64,000 nt of DNA from an uncultured Verrucomicrobiales bacterium (lineage in GTDB: Bacteria; Verrucomicrobiota; Verrucomicrobiia; Verrucomicrobiales; DEV007), in the NCBI GenBank assembly GCA_937891465.1, contig CALAHF010000139.1:1-64000 (forward strand). Direction: 5' to 3'. Each line of letters starts with the position of its first letter. Within the stretch, counting starts at the first letter, position 1. The notes beneath the pieces were generated by a model. The model was not told where the DNA came from. It saw only the letters and a program-made list of their open reading frames with translations, and did no database searches. Below are positions 1 to 8,808 of the stretch, piece after piece. Position numbers and translations under genes: made by a program.

Positions 1-2602
1 ACATTCGTTCAACGGGAGCATCGGGCGAATCAGCTTTCGCGCGTTCAGCGATGAGCTTGGCCTGCTCGACAACAAAATCAGAATTCATCAAATTCAAAGC
101 CTGAAGCGGGGTTGTGGAGACCGGACGCTTGGCTCTCACTTGTCCACAATCTGGAAAATCAAAGGCTGTGAAAATTTTGTCATCCACCCGACGCATTCGC
201 TCCTGATAAATCATCCGACGCCAGGTTTCCGGTCCGTAGTTATTAACGACCTCCCATTGTGCATAGGTTTTTTTCACGTTGTGAATCCGAAAGCTTCGCC
301 CACCGATTTCGGGACTTAGCTTTCCGCTGGCTTGTAAAATTCCATCACGAATCACTTCGGCAGAAACCCGCTGAGGGGGGAAACGCCACAACAGCAAAGA
401 TCCAGCATCTGCGTTTAGCTTCGCCTCGTCAGGAAGGCTCGAACGTCGAAACGCATCCGTTAGAACAATCTGGCGAATCATTTTCTTCATCGACCACTCG
501 TTTTTCACAAAATCGACCGCCAGCCAATCCAGCAATTCGGGATGAGTCGGCAGAGCTCCGGCTTTTCCAAAATCACTCGGAGTCGGAACAATGCCCGTTC
601 CAAAAATGTGATGCCAAATACGGTTCACCATCACCCGGGCTGTAAGCGGATTTTCTTCGTTCACTACCCACTCGGCGAATTTCGCACGGCGCTGCGGATC
701 AGGTGTCGCGGAGGTCAAACCCAGATCGCCATTCATGATCGCAAACCCCGCAGGCATGACCTCGTCACGAGGGTTCTCCGGGCTACCGCGGTGCAACACT
801 TGCGTTACACTCGGCTTCTTCGTGAAGGCCCCCACAAAGCTGTGCCGCGGCCCCTCTTCACTCAGCAAGGCGATATTTTCCTGCAGTTGTGCATGGGCTT
901 TTTTGGCAACGTCGCTCTTTTGCAATAGCGCTTTCGCCCATCCAGTTTTGCCCACTTCCTTCCAACTGCCATCGGCTTGGAGCGCGGAAATTTTAAAGCC
1001 CGGAGCGAAGAACTTGGACTTCTTTTCGAGGTAATCGGTTTCGAAGAAATACTCACGATTACTGCTGAACCTGAACTTATTCACTTCGTGCGATTCTTCG
1101 AAATGCACCTCAACCCACGGCAATTCCTTGCTGCCCTTCGGCACACTCGTTCGCCACGCCATTGTCCCGAAAACTCCATCATTCGCTGTCGAGACAGGGT
1201 TGCCGGCTTTCGTTAGTTTATCATCGGCCACCAGTTTGGTTCCCGAAGAGGCGAGCGCGAGATTCTCCGAATAGTCTTTGGGGCCATAAACCTGCAACTC
1301 GTCGATTCCAAAGTTTGGCTTCGCGAATTCAATCCGCAGTGCCTTGGTTTCAGTTTTGGGGAAATGAAATTCTGCGTAACCGCCCCAGTCTTCCATCCAT
1401 TGCCCCACTTCCGCTCGGAGGCTCGAGCGGTCTTTAAACATTTTTGATCGCAACTCTTTTGCTCGTTGCTGAAGCGGATGGTCTTCGCCGTATTCCGGCC
1501 AGCGCCCACCGAATTCAACGCCTTGGAAGACTGCAGTGAGTGAGTAGTAATCCTGAATCGAAATCGGGTCGAATTTGTGATTGTGACAACGCGCGCAACT
1601 CACCGTCATTCCGAGCATCGACGCTCCAACGGTTTGCATAATTTCATCCATCCGGTCGGCTCTCGCCTGACGAATCGCACTGGGCTCGCGCCCCACTGTC
1701 GCAGCGGGGACATGAGGTCCAGCCACAAGGAATCCTGTCGCTTCACCCACTCCAAACTGATCTCCAGCAAGCTGCTCACGCACAAACTGATGGTAGGGAA
1801 TGTCTTCGTTGAACGCGCGAATAACGTAGTCGCGATAGACCCATGCATTTTTTCGATACAAATTTGCTTCCGACCCATTGGTCTCTGCCCACCGAATCAC
1901 ATCCAACCAATGCTGCGCCCAACGTTCACCAAAATGCTCCGAAGCCAGCAGCTCATCGACCAATGCCGCATAGGCTCCATCGGCGTCCTTTCCAAAATCG
2001 GAGGCAAATTTTTCAACGCGCTCAGGTTTAGGCGGAAGTCCCGTAAGCGTGATTGAGGCGCGTTGAATCAGAGAGCGAGCATTTGCTTGAGGGTTCGGCT
2101 CGATCTTAGTAGCCGCGAGTTTTTCCAACAAAAATCCATCGATCGGGCTCGACGCATCCGTTTTCGGTTCGCCCGGTTTTTTGATTGGAAGAAAAGACCA
2201 GTGATCGATTTTCGTTTCAATCACCGCATCCATTTGTCCCGGCCAATTGGCACCTTCTTCGATCCATTTACTGATCAAGGCCACTTCGCCTTTCGTGAGC
2301 GGATCCCCCTTTGGCGGCATCAACATGTCAGGATCACTGCCATCAATCACCTCGATGAGATAGCTTTTCAGAGGTTCACCCGGAACGAGCGACGCAATCC
2401 CAGAATCACCACCGCTCATCATAATCGGCCGCTGATCAACACGGAACTCTGATTTCTGTTTTTCAGGACCATGGCAATCGATGCAATTCTCCTGCAAAAT
2501 CGGTAGGATTTCTTTTTCAAAATCGACGGCCTGAATCGCAATCGGAAAAAAGGCGAAGCTCAGACAAAAGAGGAATGTGGACTGAAATGGGAGTTTCATC
2601 AT
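1..2602 (-). CDS. PSCyt1-DUF1549-DUF1553 protein, C-terminus cut by window edge
   Basis: This is a large exported protein of the planctomycete-cytochrome type; the family's biochemical role is not established. Translation of the minus strand from tandem ATGs at 2602 and 2599 gives a signal peptide (about residues 3-24), then a PSCyt1 haem-like motif CIDCH followed by GPEKQKSEFRVD. A DUF1549 region follows, including CARCHNHKFDP, and then a DUF1553 region with NPLTARVMVNRIWHHIFG and RAKRPVSTTPLQALNLMN. About 867 codons lie inside the window and the frame is still open at base 1, so only the last tens of residues are probably missing. The paralogues at 11260 and 45955 share the same architecture. 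The family assignment is strong; a role in polysaccharide degradation is inference from typical neighbours. Confidence 0.9.
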   Translation of the reverse strand, partial: MMKLPFQSTFLFCLSFAFFPIAIQAVDFEKEILPILQENCIDCHGPEKQKSEFRVDQRPIMMSGGDSGIASLVPGEPLKSYLIEVIDGSDPDMLMPPKGDPLTKGEVALISKWIEEGANWPGQMDAVIETKIDHWSFLPIKKPGEPKTDASSPIDGFLLEKLAATKIEPNPQANARSLIQRASITLTGLPPKPERVEKFASDFGKDADGAYAALVDELLASEHFGERWAQHWLDVIRWAETNGSEANLYRKNAWVYRDYVIRAFNEDIPYHQFVREQLAGDQFGVGEATGFLVAGPHVPAATVGREPSAIRQARADRMDEIMQTVGASMLGMTVSCARCHNHKFDPISIQDYYSLTAVFQGVEFGGRWPEYGEDHPLQQRAKELRSKMFKDRSSLRAEVGQWMEDWGGYAEFHFPKTETKALRIEFAKPNFGIDELQVYGPKDYSENLALASSGTKLVADDKLTKAGNPVSTANDGVFGTMAWRTSVPKGSKELPWVEVHFEESHEVNKFRFSSNREYFFETDYLEKKSKFFAPGFKISALQADGSWKEVGKTGWAKALLQKSDVAKKAHAQLQENIALLSEEGPRHSFVGAFTKKPSVTQVLHRGSPENPRDEVMPAGFAIMNGDLGLTSATPDPQRRAKFAEWVVNEENPLTARVMVNRIWHHIFGTGIVPTPSDFGKAGALPTHPELLDWLAVDFVKNEWSMKKMIRQIVLTDAFRRSSLPDEAKLNADAGSLLLWRFPPQRVSAEVIRDGILQASGKLSPEIGGRSFRIHNVKKTYAQWEVVNNYGPETWRRMIYQERMRRVDDKIFTAFDFPDCGQVRAKRPVSTTPLQALNLMNSDFVVEQAKLIAERAKADSPDAPVERM

Positions 2603-2660
2603 TTTAATACTGCCGACGCTAAAAAATTCTAACTGGATCTGAAGAATAAAGTTTGAAGCC

Positions 2661-3602
2661 TCACTTGGCGAGTTCCTTCAATCGTCCCGCTGTCCACTTG
2701 GCGTCGTCGGCGAGTTCATGTTTTTCAAAAAATGTCTTCATCTGCTGGTATCGCTTTCGGGGTTCAAACGCCTTAGCCGAATGGAGCTTCCGAAGGCAAA
2801 CCGGACACAGGTGCAGCGGAGCGGAATCAGTTTCTGAAAGACTGTTACTGCCATTCATCAAACATTGAAAATGAATGCAGTGACGGACGCCGAACATGTG
2901 TCCTGTTTCGTGGGTGAATACTTTCAAACATCGCTGCAGATACTTTGGATCACCTGCCTCGCCATAACGGGCAAAGCTAAAAACGCCGACCCGTTCCTGA
3001 ATTGACGCCTGGCCAAAAACAAAATTCCAGCTCTCTTCAGGATACAAATCCGTCATCGTGATGGCCAAAATTGAATAGCCGTCCGCAGGAAGCTCGTCGC
3101 GAAGCAGAGTTAAAATATCCGTCGACAAAAATTGAGTGTTCCCACTACCAGGGTTTTTCCGCGATGTGATTTGATGCTTCGCGGGGTCGATTACCGGTCT
3201 CATTTCGACTGGCATTTGGAAAAATATCTTTGCGAATGCTTTTACCTGTTCCAACACCGCTTTCTCCTTGTCCGAAAATTCACCAATCGGCTGCACATAC
3301 AGCTTCGTTCGTGGCGGCTGAACCAGATTTCGCCGGGCACTCAGAAATTGCTCGAACGTCTGCCCCGGCTCGTCATGATTGGCCAACCAGTCGATTCCCT
3401 CAGCTTCTGACTTCGGAGAAAATGAGCGGGTTTCGGAGAATGCTTTTTGTTGATCCCCCGGGAGAAACCGCGTTTCTCCGATCGCGAATTTTCGGGTCAC
3501 CGCATCCGGAGGAGTGAACGCTCTTTCTTGAGCAATAATTCCGATAAAACCGATCCCCATCAAAACGAGGATCGGGAATAACGGATTCAACCTCGCCCGC
3601 AT
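2661..3602 (-). CDS. Exported archaemetzincin-like zinc protease (M54-like)
   Basis: This is a predicted zinc metalloprotease of 313 residues. Residues 231-247 carry HETGHMFGVRHC and a further Cys, giving zinc ligands H231, H235 and H241 with E232 as catalytic base. Cysteines 242, 247, 266 and 269 form the second zinc site typical of archaemetzincins, with the conserved Met at 249. Known archaemetzincins are shorter and cytosolic. This one has a hydrophobic segment at residues 8-24 and about 60 extra residues before the protease domain. The ATG at 3602 is chosen because it overlaps the stop of the ABC transporter gene (TGATG), implying translational coupling. A TTG at 3692 is open in frame but would only add sequence inside the upstream gene. 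Confidence 0.82.
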   Translation of the reverse strand: MRARLNPLFPILVLMGIGFIGIIAQERAFTPPDAVTRKFAIGETRFLPGDQQKAFSETRSFSPKSEAEGIDWLANHDEPGQTFEQFLSARRNLVQPPRTKLYVQPIGEFSDKEKAVLEQVKAFAKIFFQMPVEMRPVIDPAKHQITSRKNPGSGNTQFLSTDILTLLRDELPADGYSILAITMTDLYPEESWNFVFGQASIQERVGVFSFARYGEAGDPKYLQRCLKVFTHETGHMFGVRHCIHFQCLMNGSNSLSETDSAPLHLCPVCLRKLHSAKAFEPRKRYQQMKTFFEKHELADDAKWTAGRLKELAK

Positions 3603-5344
3603 CAGTGCTGCCAGCGTGGTTTTTTGACGCCGACATACGCTAAGATCAATCCAAACATAACGTGTGCCAGCAAAACCACCGCACAAATCCAACCGGGAAC
3701 AAATGGTGTATCGGTGACGTCTTTAACGTATTCCAAATAATTGGCATCCAACGAGTCGACCACTCCCGCCCAACTCCAGTATGCGGAAATAAATGGACGT
3801 GTGATCCAACCAACCAACTCCGGCAATGCCAAAACGGCACCGGAAAGCGGCAGCTGAAATCCGACGAGATAAATACTCAGCAACGACGCCTGATCGGCCG
3901 TTCGAGCCTGGGCTGAGATACCCAGACAGATTGCGGTCATGGCAGCATTCACCAGAAACAGAAAGCTAAATTGGGCCATAAACGGAGCTGGAATTTCACA
4001 AATGACGTCGACAAAAGCTGCCATCCATAACGACTGGATGAATACAAAAATCGAAAGGAATGCGACCTTGCTGACGATATACACCAGTGGACGGACACCC
4101 CCGAGTTTCTCTTTTTCAAAAATCGGACGTTCACCCGCGATTTCGCGCGCCGAATTGTTCGAACCCATCAACGTCAACAAAACGACCTGAAACATCACCA
4201 GACCCGAAACGAGACCGGCCAGATTCAGGTTTTTTGTGATGACTTCCGTATCCTGTTTAAAATCGGCAGGCGTTTGCGGAAGCGTTTCACGGAGACGCTC
4301 TAATTGATCCACTCCATCGAGATCGAATAAAATCACGAGAATCGGAAATCCGATCATGATCGCGATTTGGAGCGTGAGCTGTCCTCCATCGCGAACAAAA
4401 TTCTTACAGCGTCGGAAAAACAGCGCAAAAAACTGAGCCAGCATTCCCGGAGTCTGGGCAGAGCGACTTACTTTCGGTTGTTCAACCAATTGCCCCTCCT
4501 CGTCATAAACCGGAGGCGGTGGCGGGGTTTGGTTCGCCGCTGAAGCCGCCAACATTGACGAATAGTAATCCGTCTTGTGCTTGTTCCAGCTTTTCTGCCA
4601 ATCCGTGCTGCTCCGCTTTGCGAGCCGTGGATAGACATCTTCAGCCTCCTCAACATTAAAATAGTGATCCAACGCCCTGGGTTGACCGTGATAGACAACT
4701 TTGCCCTCGTGCAAAACGAGAACGGAATCATACAATTCAAGATTCGCGAGACTGTGCGTCACGTTCATCACGATCCGGTTTTGTTTCCGGCTCAGTTGAT
4801 GAAGCAACTTTACAATTTCATTCTCCGATTTGGGATCCAGTCCACTCGTCACCTCGTCGGCGAGAAGTAAAACCGGCTCAGTCACCAATTCCAGGGCAAG
4901 CGAAAGGCGACGCTTTTGGCCGCCGGAAAGCACCTTTACCGGACGGCTCCGAATGGGTTCCATGCCTGTTTGCATCAGGACTTTATCGACCAAATCGTAA
5001 AATTCATCCCGTCCCCGAGTCTTCACCCGCAAACGCACCGCGCTCTCGATGTTTTCCTCAACCGTGAGATTTTCGTAAGCGATCGAAAACTGCGGAACGT
5101 ACCCAATTTCTGAAGGCTCCAGATCTCCGTCTTCCGAAAGATCGCGCTCCTCCCAGAAAATGTTCCCGTCGGATTCAATATTGATTCCAGCCACCAATTT
5201 CAAAAGCGTGGACTTTCCGCACCCGGAAGGTCCCACAATCGCCATGAAATGTCCTTGGGGCACCGAAATGGACGCTGCATCAATCAAATGAACATCCTCG
5301 TCGTCCTTCTGAATCGTGAAAAATATGTCTTTTAGCTCAAGCAC
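3602..5344 (-). CDS. ABCG-type ABC transporter, ATPase fused to ABC-2 permease
   Basis: This is a half-transporter of 580 residues with the ATPase first. The Walker A motif GPSGCGKS is at residues 38-45, the signature LSGGQ at 139-143 and Walker B LLLADE at 159-164. A linker of about 60 residues leads to a C-terminal permease (about residue 305 on) with six hydrophobic segments. The order ATPase then membrane domain is that of the ABCG/White family. The start is GTG at 5344; no in-frame ATG lies close by. The gene is coupled to the downstream exported metalloprotease, which suggests a joint role at the envelope. The substrate cannot be told from sequence. Confidence 0.9.
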   Translation of the reverse strand: MLELKDIFFTIQKDDEDVHLIDAASISVPQGHFMAIVGPSGCGKSTLLKLVAGINIESDGNIFWEERDLSEDGDLEPSEIGYVPQFSIAYENLTVEENIESAVRLRVKTRGRDEFYDLVDKVLMQTGMEPIRSRPVKVLSGGQKRRLSLALELVTEPVLLLADEVTSGLDPKSENEIVKLLHQLSRKQNRIVMNVTHSLANLELYDSVLVLHEGKVVYHGQPRALDHYFNVEEAEDVYPRLAKRSSTDWQKSWNKHKTDYYSSMLAASAANQTPPPPPVYDEEGQLVEQPKVSRSAQTPGMLAQFFALFFRRCKNFVRDGGQLTLQIAIMIGFPILVILFDLDGVDQLERLRETLPQTPADFKQDTEVITKNLNLAGLVSGLVMFQVVLLTLMGSNNSAREIAGERPIFEKEKLGGVRPLVYIVSKVAFLSIFVFIQSLWMAAFVDVICEIPAPFMAQFSFLFLVNAAMTAICLGISAQARTADQASLLSIYLVGFQLPLSGAVLALPELVGWITRPFISAYWSWAGVVDSLDANYLEYVKDVTDTPFVPGWICAVVLLAHVMFGLILAYVGVKKPRWQH

Positions 5345-5467
5345 AGCGCGACATTAAGAGGTTTCCATGCCGCTGGCAATAACGCGTTTGATGGCTCGGT
5401 CGAGTCAGTGGTTGAAAATCAGGAGAGAATCCGTTCCTTCACGCGATTTTTGGAGCGCCCACCTTTA

Positions 5468-5510
5468 CGATCCAATAGGGTAAGTTCATCGAACTGACCC
5501 TGCTTGATCG
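5468..5510. repeat. 43-nt palindromic repeat, copy 1
   Basis: This copy has left arm CGATCCAATAGGGT, centre AAGTTCATCGAACTG and right arm ACCCTGCTTGATCG. It lies between the end of the ArsR gene and the start of the ABC transporter gene, both on the minus strand. The central GTTC-ATC-GAAC stem is perfect. The remaining intergenic sequence (5345-5467) shows nothing else I recognise. Confidence 0.9.
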
Positions 5511-5536
5511 AAAAAATTGGTTTTCTGAATCGCGCA

Positions 5537-5878
5537 TCAGATTTGGAATGTGAACTCCTGAGCCGCTCGGGATTCGCGATTCAATTTGTCGCAGACGAGT
5601 TCACACATTGAGAAAACCATCTCATCAGCAATGGAATAAGTCACCCGGTTGCCTTCTTTTTTTCGATCCAACAAACCGGCGTCATTCAGCAACTGTAGTT
5701 GTTTCGAAACGTTTCCCTGAGACCCGCCAACGCCTTCCACCAACTCGCCAACCGTTCGGGGGCCAACCATCAACTCCTGTAAAATCGCCAGACGAGTAGC
5801 ATCAGAAAAGGCACTAAAGACCTTTGATACTTTTTCAAGCGCAGCGCGATCCAGTTTGGGTTTTTTGTTTTGGTTCAT
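5537..5878 (-). CDS. ArsR-family transcriptional regulator
   Basis: This is a winged-helix repressor of 113 residues with the ArsR core: FSAFSDATRLAILQEL, then TVGELVEGVGGSQGNVSKQLQLLNDAGLL as recognition helices, then the wing RKKEGNRVTYSIAD. Two cysteines (MCELVCDKL) sit in the last helix. There is no classical ELCVCD metal site. The gene is divergent from a YeeE/YedE transporter pair, the arrangement known for sulfide- or persulfide-sensing ArsR proteins of the BigR/YgaV group. Thiol sensing is therefore a plausible inference. ATG at 5878 is preferred to the TTG at 5890. Regulation probably works through the AT-rich palindrome at 5965-5992. Confidence 0.85.
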   Translation of the reverse strand: MNQNKKPKLDRAALEKVSKVFSAFSDATRLAILQELMVGPRTVGELVEGVGGSQGNVSKQLQLLNDAGLLDRKKEGNRVTYSIADEMVFSMCELVCDKLNRESRAAQEFTFQI

Positions 5879-5964
5879 TGATTGCTGCAAGATAGGTTTT
5901 TGCGGAGGATTTTCAAAGACTACACCTCTATCAGTAATTTGGAATCATCCGTAATTATTTTTAT

Positions 5965-5992
5965 TTGCATATTTCTATATTTGAATATGCAA
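5965..5992. promoter_or_regulatory. AT-rich operator-like palindrome in ArsR/YeeE divergent promoter
   Basis: Arms TTGCATATT and AATATGCAA are perfect 9-base inverted repeats separated by 10 bases, and ATATTTGAATAT within the span is a second, smaller palindrome. The site is 27 bases upstream of the YeeE-like start and about 90 bases upstream of arsR. AT-rich dyads of this kind are typical ArsR-family operators. Binding is inferred. Confidence 0.5.
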
Positions 5993-6019
5993 TAGTTTAC
6001 GAGCTTAACAACCAAATCT

Positions 6020-6577
6020 ATGAAAACAGAATCAAACGCATCTACTTCCGGACTTTCGTTGTCCCAAAAAGGATGGAACCCCTACATCGTCGGTATCGGC
6101 ATCGGTGTTCTAAGTTGGTTGGCTTTCCTGGTCGTCAACAAACCGATTGGAATGTCGACTGAAATCTCCAAATTCTCCGGTTGGGTCGTGGAACTCTTCG
6201 CCGGGAAAGAAGCTGTCACGAATAACGCCTATTGGGGAAGCAAGGCACCGGCCTTCGGATACAGCACGGTGTTTTTGCTTTTCACCGCTGTCGGTGCATT
6301 TCTCAGCGCGAAACTGGGAAAAGATATCTCATTCGAGAAAGTCCCCGAGGTTTGGGAACAATATCAGGGGCCGAGTGTCGCAAAACGGATGATCGCTGCA
6401 TTCTTCGGTGGCGCTATTTTACTCTTCGGTGCTCGACTCGCGGGAGGCTGCACCAGCGGACATGGAATTAGCGGCACGATGCAATTGGCCCTCTCCAGCT
6501 GGATCTTTTTCCCCGTCATGTTTATCGGCGGCATCGTCGCAGCGCGACTCTTGTTTCGCAAAAAAGCCAACGCCTGA
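6020..6577 (+). CDS. YeeE/YedE-family membrane protein, first half (sulfur transport)
   Basis: This 185-residue protein has about five membrane segments and the family motif LAGGCTSGHGISG (about residues 140-152), whose Cys is central to thiosulfate transport in characterised YeeE (TsuA). Full-length YeeE carries two such halves in one chain; here they are two genes, the second starting 38 bases downstream. The neighbouring divergent ArsR regulator points to control by a sulfur species. ATG at 6020 follows AACAACCAAATCT, so the ribosome binding site is weak. Uptake of thiosulfate or another sulfur compound is inferred from the family. Confidence 0.88.
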   Translation: MKTESNASTSGLSLSQKGWNPYIVGIGIGVLSWLAFLVVNKPIGMSTEISKFSGWVVELFAGKEAVTNNAYWGSKAPAFGYSTVFLLFTAVGAFLSAKLGKDISFEKVPEVWEQYQGPSVAKRMIAAFFGGAILLFGARLAGGCTSGHGISGTMQLALSSWIFFPVMFIGGIVAARLLFRKKANA

Positions 6578-6615
6578 TTTCACTTTCAACCTTCAATTTT
6601 AACGAAACAAACCTC

Positions 6616-7185
6616 ATGAATTTACCTATTCCAAAAGACTCAACCGGCGGCCTTGTCATTTCTGCGCTGTTCGGAATCATCTTCGGCGTTTTATTGAATA
6701 AGGGCCGTGTCAGCGACTACAATGTCATTGTAAATCAATTCCGCTTTAAGGATTTTACCGTTCTCAAAATCATGCTCACTGCGATTATCGTGGGTGGTCT
6801 TGGAGTTTTCGCCATGAAAGGCTTTGGATGGATCGAAGCCTATCAAGTCGAAGACGCCAACGTCCTGGGGCTTGTGATCGGAAGTCTGATCTTTGGCGTC
6901 GGCATGGTGCTTTACGGCTATTGCCCGGGAACTGCAGTCGCAGCCATCGCAACCGGGCGACTTCATGCCATGGTCGGATTTCTCGGGATGCTGCTCGGCG
7001 GAATCGTCTACGCCTTCAGTTACCCATGGTTAAAAGCAAACATCCTTTCCATTGGCCAATTGGGCAAAGTCCGGCTCGATGAGGTGACTGGCCTGCCTTC
7101 GATTGTGTGGTGGGTGATCCTTCCCGTTGTGGCGTTGTTTACGTTCCGTTTTATCGAACGAAAAGCCACCGCCGCAAAAGCCTAA
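6616..7185 (+). CDS. YeeE/YedE-family membrane protein, second half
   Basis: This 189-residue membrane protein carries the second-half motif YGYCPGTAVAAIATG (about residues 101-115) with the conserved Cys. Membrane segments are near residues 10-25, 50-70, 80-105, 115-140 and 160-180. It almost certainly forms one transporter with the product of 6020-6577. The two genes are in one operon and no sulfurtransferase or dioxygenase gene accompanies them here. It ends just before a convergent DUF1501 gene. Confidence 0.88.
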   Translation: MNLPIPKDSTGGLVISALFGIIFGVLLNKGRVSDYNVIVNQFRFKDFTVLKIMLTAIIVGGLGVFAMKGFGWIEAYQVEDANVLGLVIGSLIFGVGMVLYGYCPGTAVAAIATGRLHAMVGFLGMLLGGIVYAFSYPWLKANILSIGQLGKVRLDEVTGLPSIVWWVILPVVALFTFRFIERKATAAKA

Positions 7186-7227
7186 TTTCGTAAATGTCCT
7201 CTCCTCTCCAGTAGGGGTGCGTTGGAG

Positions 7228-7262
7228 GTTCCATTGTCGCGGGTCACCTGTGGCAATGGGAC
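7228..7262. terminator. Possible bidirectional hairpin between convergent genes
   Basis: GTTCCATTG and CAATGGGAC form a 9-pair stem with one G-T pair around a 17-base loop. It sits between the convergent YeeE-like and DUF1501 genes. There is no U-tract, so a classical intrinsic terminator is not demonstrated. Confidence 0.3.
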
Positions 7263-7307
7263 CGACAATCGTTCAGTGCAAAAATTAAGTCGAAAGAACA
7301 GATAGCT

Positions 7308-8744
7308 TCACGCCACGCCACCCAATTCAGCAATTGGCTTTCCGGACGGCAAAATCTGCAGAGGCAGACCTTCGAGATTGGTCAAATACGCGGTGTGATC
7401 AATCCCCAAATGCTGATAAACCGTGGCCCACAGATCATTTGGCGACATGATCCGCTCGACAGGATGCTCACCTTTTGAATTCGTTGCGCCAATGACTTGT
7501 CCCATGTTCATGCCGCCACCGGAAACGAGGATCGACATCGACTTCGGCCAGTGATCGCGACCGGGCTGCATCACGCCGCTTTTGGTTCCGCGACGCTCAG
7601 AGATTTTCGGGGTGTGTCCAAAATCAGAACCCAGAACAATCAGCGTTTTTTTATCGAGCCCACGATCGTAGACGTCTTCAATTAAAGCTGTGAGCGCCTG
7701 GTCGAACACATCGGCACGCCAGCGAAAATCGTCGAACACGTGGCAGTTCACCGCGTGGCAATCCCAGTTGTAAGCGCAGTTTTTTGGAGTGGGTTTTCCC
7801 GGAAATGGATTTTCCCACACCATCGTGACAAATCGGCTTCCTGCCTCAACCAGTCGGCGGCCCATCAAGGCGCGCTGCCCATACGCCGTCATTCCGTAAC
7901 GTTCGCGGGTCTTCTTTGACTCTTTAGAAAGGTCGAAGGCTTCACGGACCTTGTCGCTCGTTAGCATTTCCATGGCTTGCTGATTAAAGCTATCCATCGC
8001 TTCCATCGCGCCAGTCTTGTCAATTTCCCGACGAAATTTGTCCATCCCTTCGAGCATCGCGAGTCGGTCATCGATCCGCGTTTCCATCTCGTTTTTCACC
8101 CCAATGTTATCGACTTTAAAATCAGCCGCACTTGGATCACCTGAAACCATAAAAGGCGTATTCGCTGCCCCAAGCCAGGCAGATCCCATTGCAAAGGTAT
8201 CAATCGCGCTTCGTCCGCTGTCAGCTTCAGCCACGCATACCGGCATGTCCACTTTTCCGCCGCGACCTTCCAGCATTTTCTTCACGATCGAAGAAACCGC
8301 AGGCGCATCGTTCACAGTTCCGGTCGGCGTTTTCGGTGCACGACCCGTCATCATCCGTTTGTGAGCCCCACCATGATCCGCAAACTCGTGATGAATCGAT
8401 CGGATGATAGAAAATTTGTCAGCGATTTTGGCATGACGCGGAAGCAGTTCACACACTTCAATCCCGGAAACATTGGTCTTAACCGGATTGAAAACACCCC
8501 GATATTCAGACGGCGCGTCCGGCTTCATGTCATACGTTTCCATGTGCGGAAGTCCGCCGGGAAGCCAAACGAAAATCACGGACGTATCCTTATCCACCAC
8601 CGCATCATTGCCAGCCTTCGCCTGGGCCTGCAGCTTCAAGAAATCACTCATCCCCAAACCGAGAACGCTGAGTCCGCCCGCTTCGAGAAATGAGCGACGC
8701 CCAATTGGGCCGGAACAACGCTGAATGGGAGATGTTAGATCCAT
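7308..8744 (-). CDS. DUF1501 protein with Tat signal
   Basis: This is a 478-residue exported protein of the DUF1501 family, which has a sulfatase/alkaline-phosphatase-like fold. The N-terminus carries a twin-arginine motif GRRSFLEAGG (about residues 15-24) followed by a short hydrophobic stretch. Typical family features are VIFVWLPGGLPHMETYDMKPDAP, TGRAPKTPTG and LGSDFGHTPK. In Planctomycetota and Verrucomicrobiota DUF1501 genes usually accompany DUF1549/DUF1553 genes, and one lies 2.5 kb away at 11260 on the other strand. ATG at 8744. The enzymatic role is unproven. Confidence 0.92.
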   Translation of the reverse strand: MDLTSPIQRCSGPIGRRSFLEAGGLSVLGLGMSDFLKLQAQAKAGNDAVVDKDTSVIFVWLPGGLPHMETYDMKPDAPSEYRGVFNPVKTNVSGIEVCELLPRHAKIADKFSIIRSIHHEFADHGGAHKRMMTGRAPKTPTGTVNDAPAVSSIVKKMLEGRGGKVDMPVCVAEADSGRSAIDTFAMGSAWLGAANTPFMVSGDPSAADFKVDNIGVKNEMETRIDDRLAMLEGMDKFRREIDKTGAMEAMDSFNQQAMEMLTSDKVREAFDLSKESKKTRERYGMTAYGQRALMGRRLVEAGSRFVTMVWENPFPGKPTPKNCAYNWDCHAVNCHVFDDFRWRADVFDQALTALIEDVYDRGLDKKTLIVLGSDFGHTPKISERRGTKSGVMQPGRDHWPKSMSILVSGGGMNMGQVIGATNSKGEHPVERIMSPNDLWATVYQHLGIDHTAYLTNLEGLPLQILPSGKPIAELGGVA

Positions 8745-8808
8745 GATTACGAAACCGTAGGGTATTTTCGACTGCTACGGCAGGGGCGGAATCAAGCCAT
8801 GATCTGGA

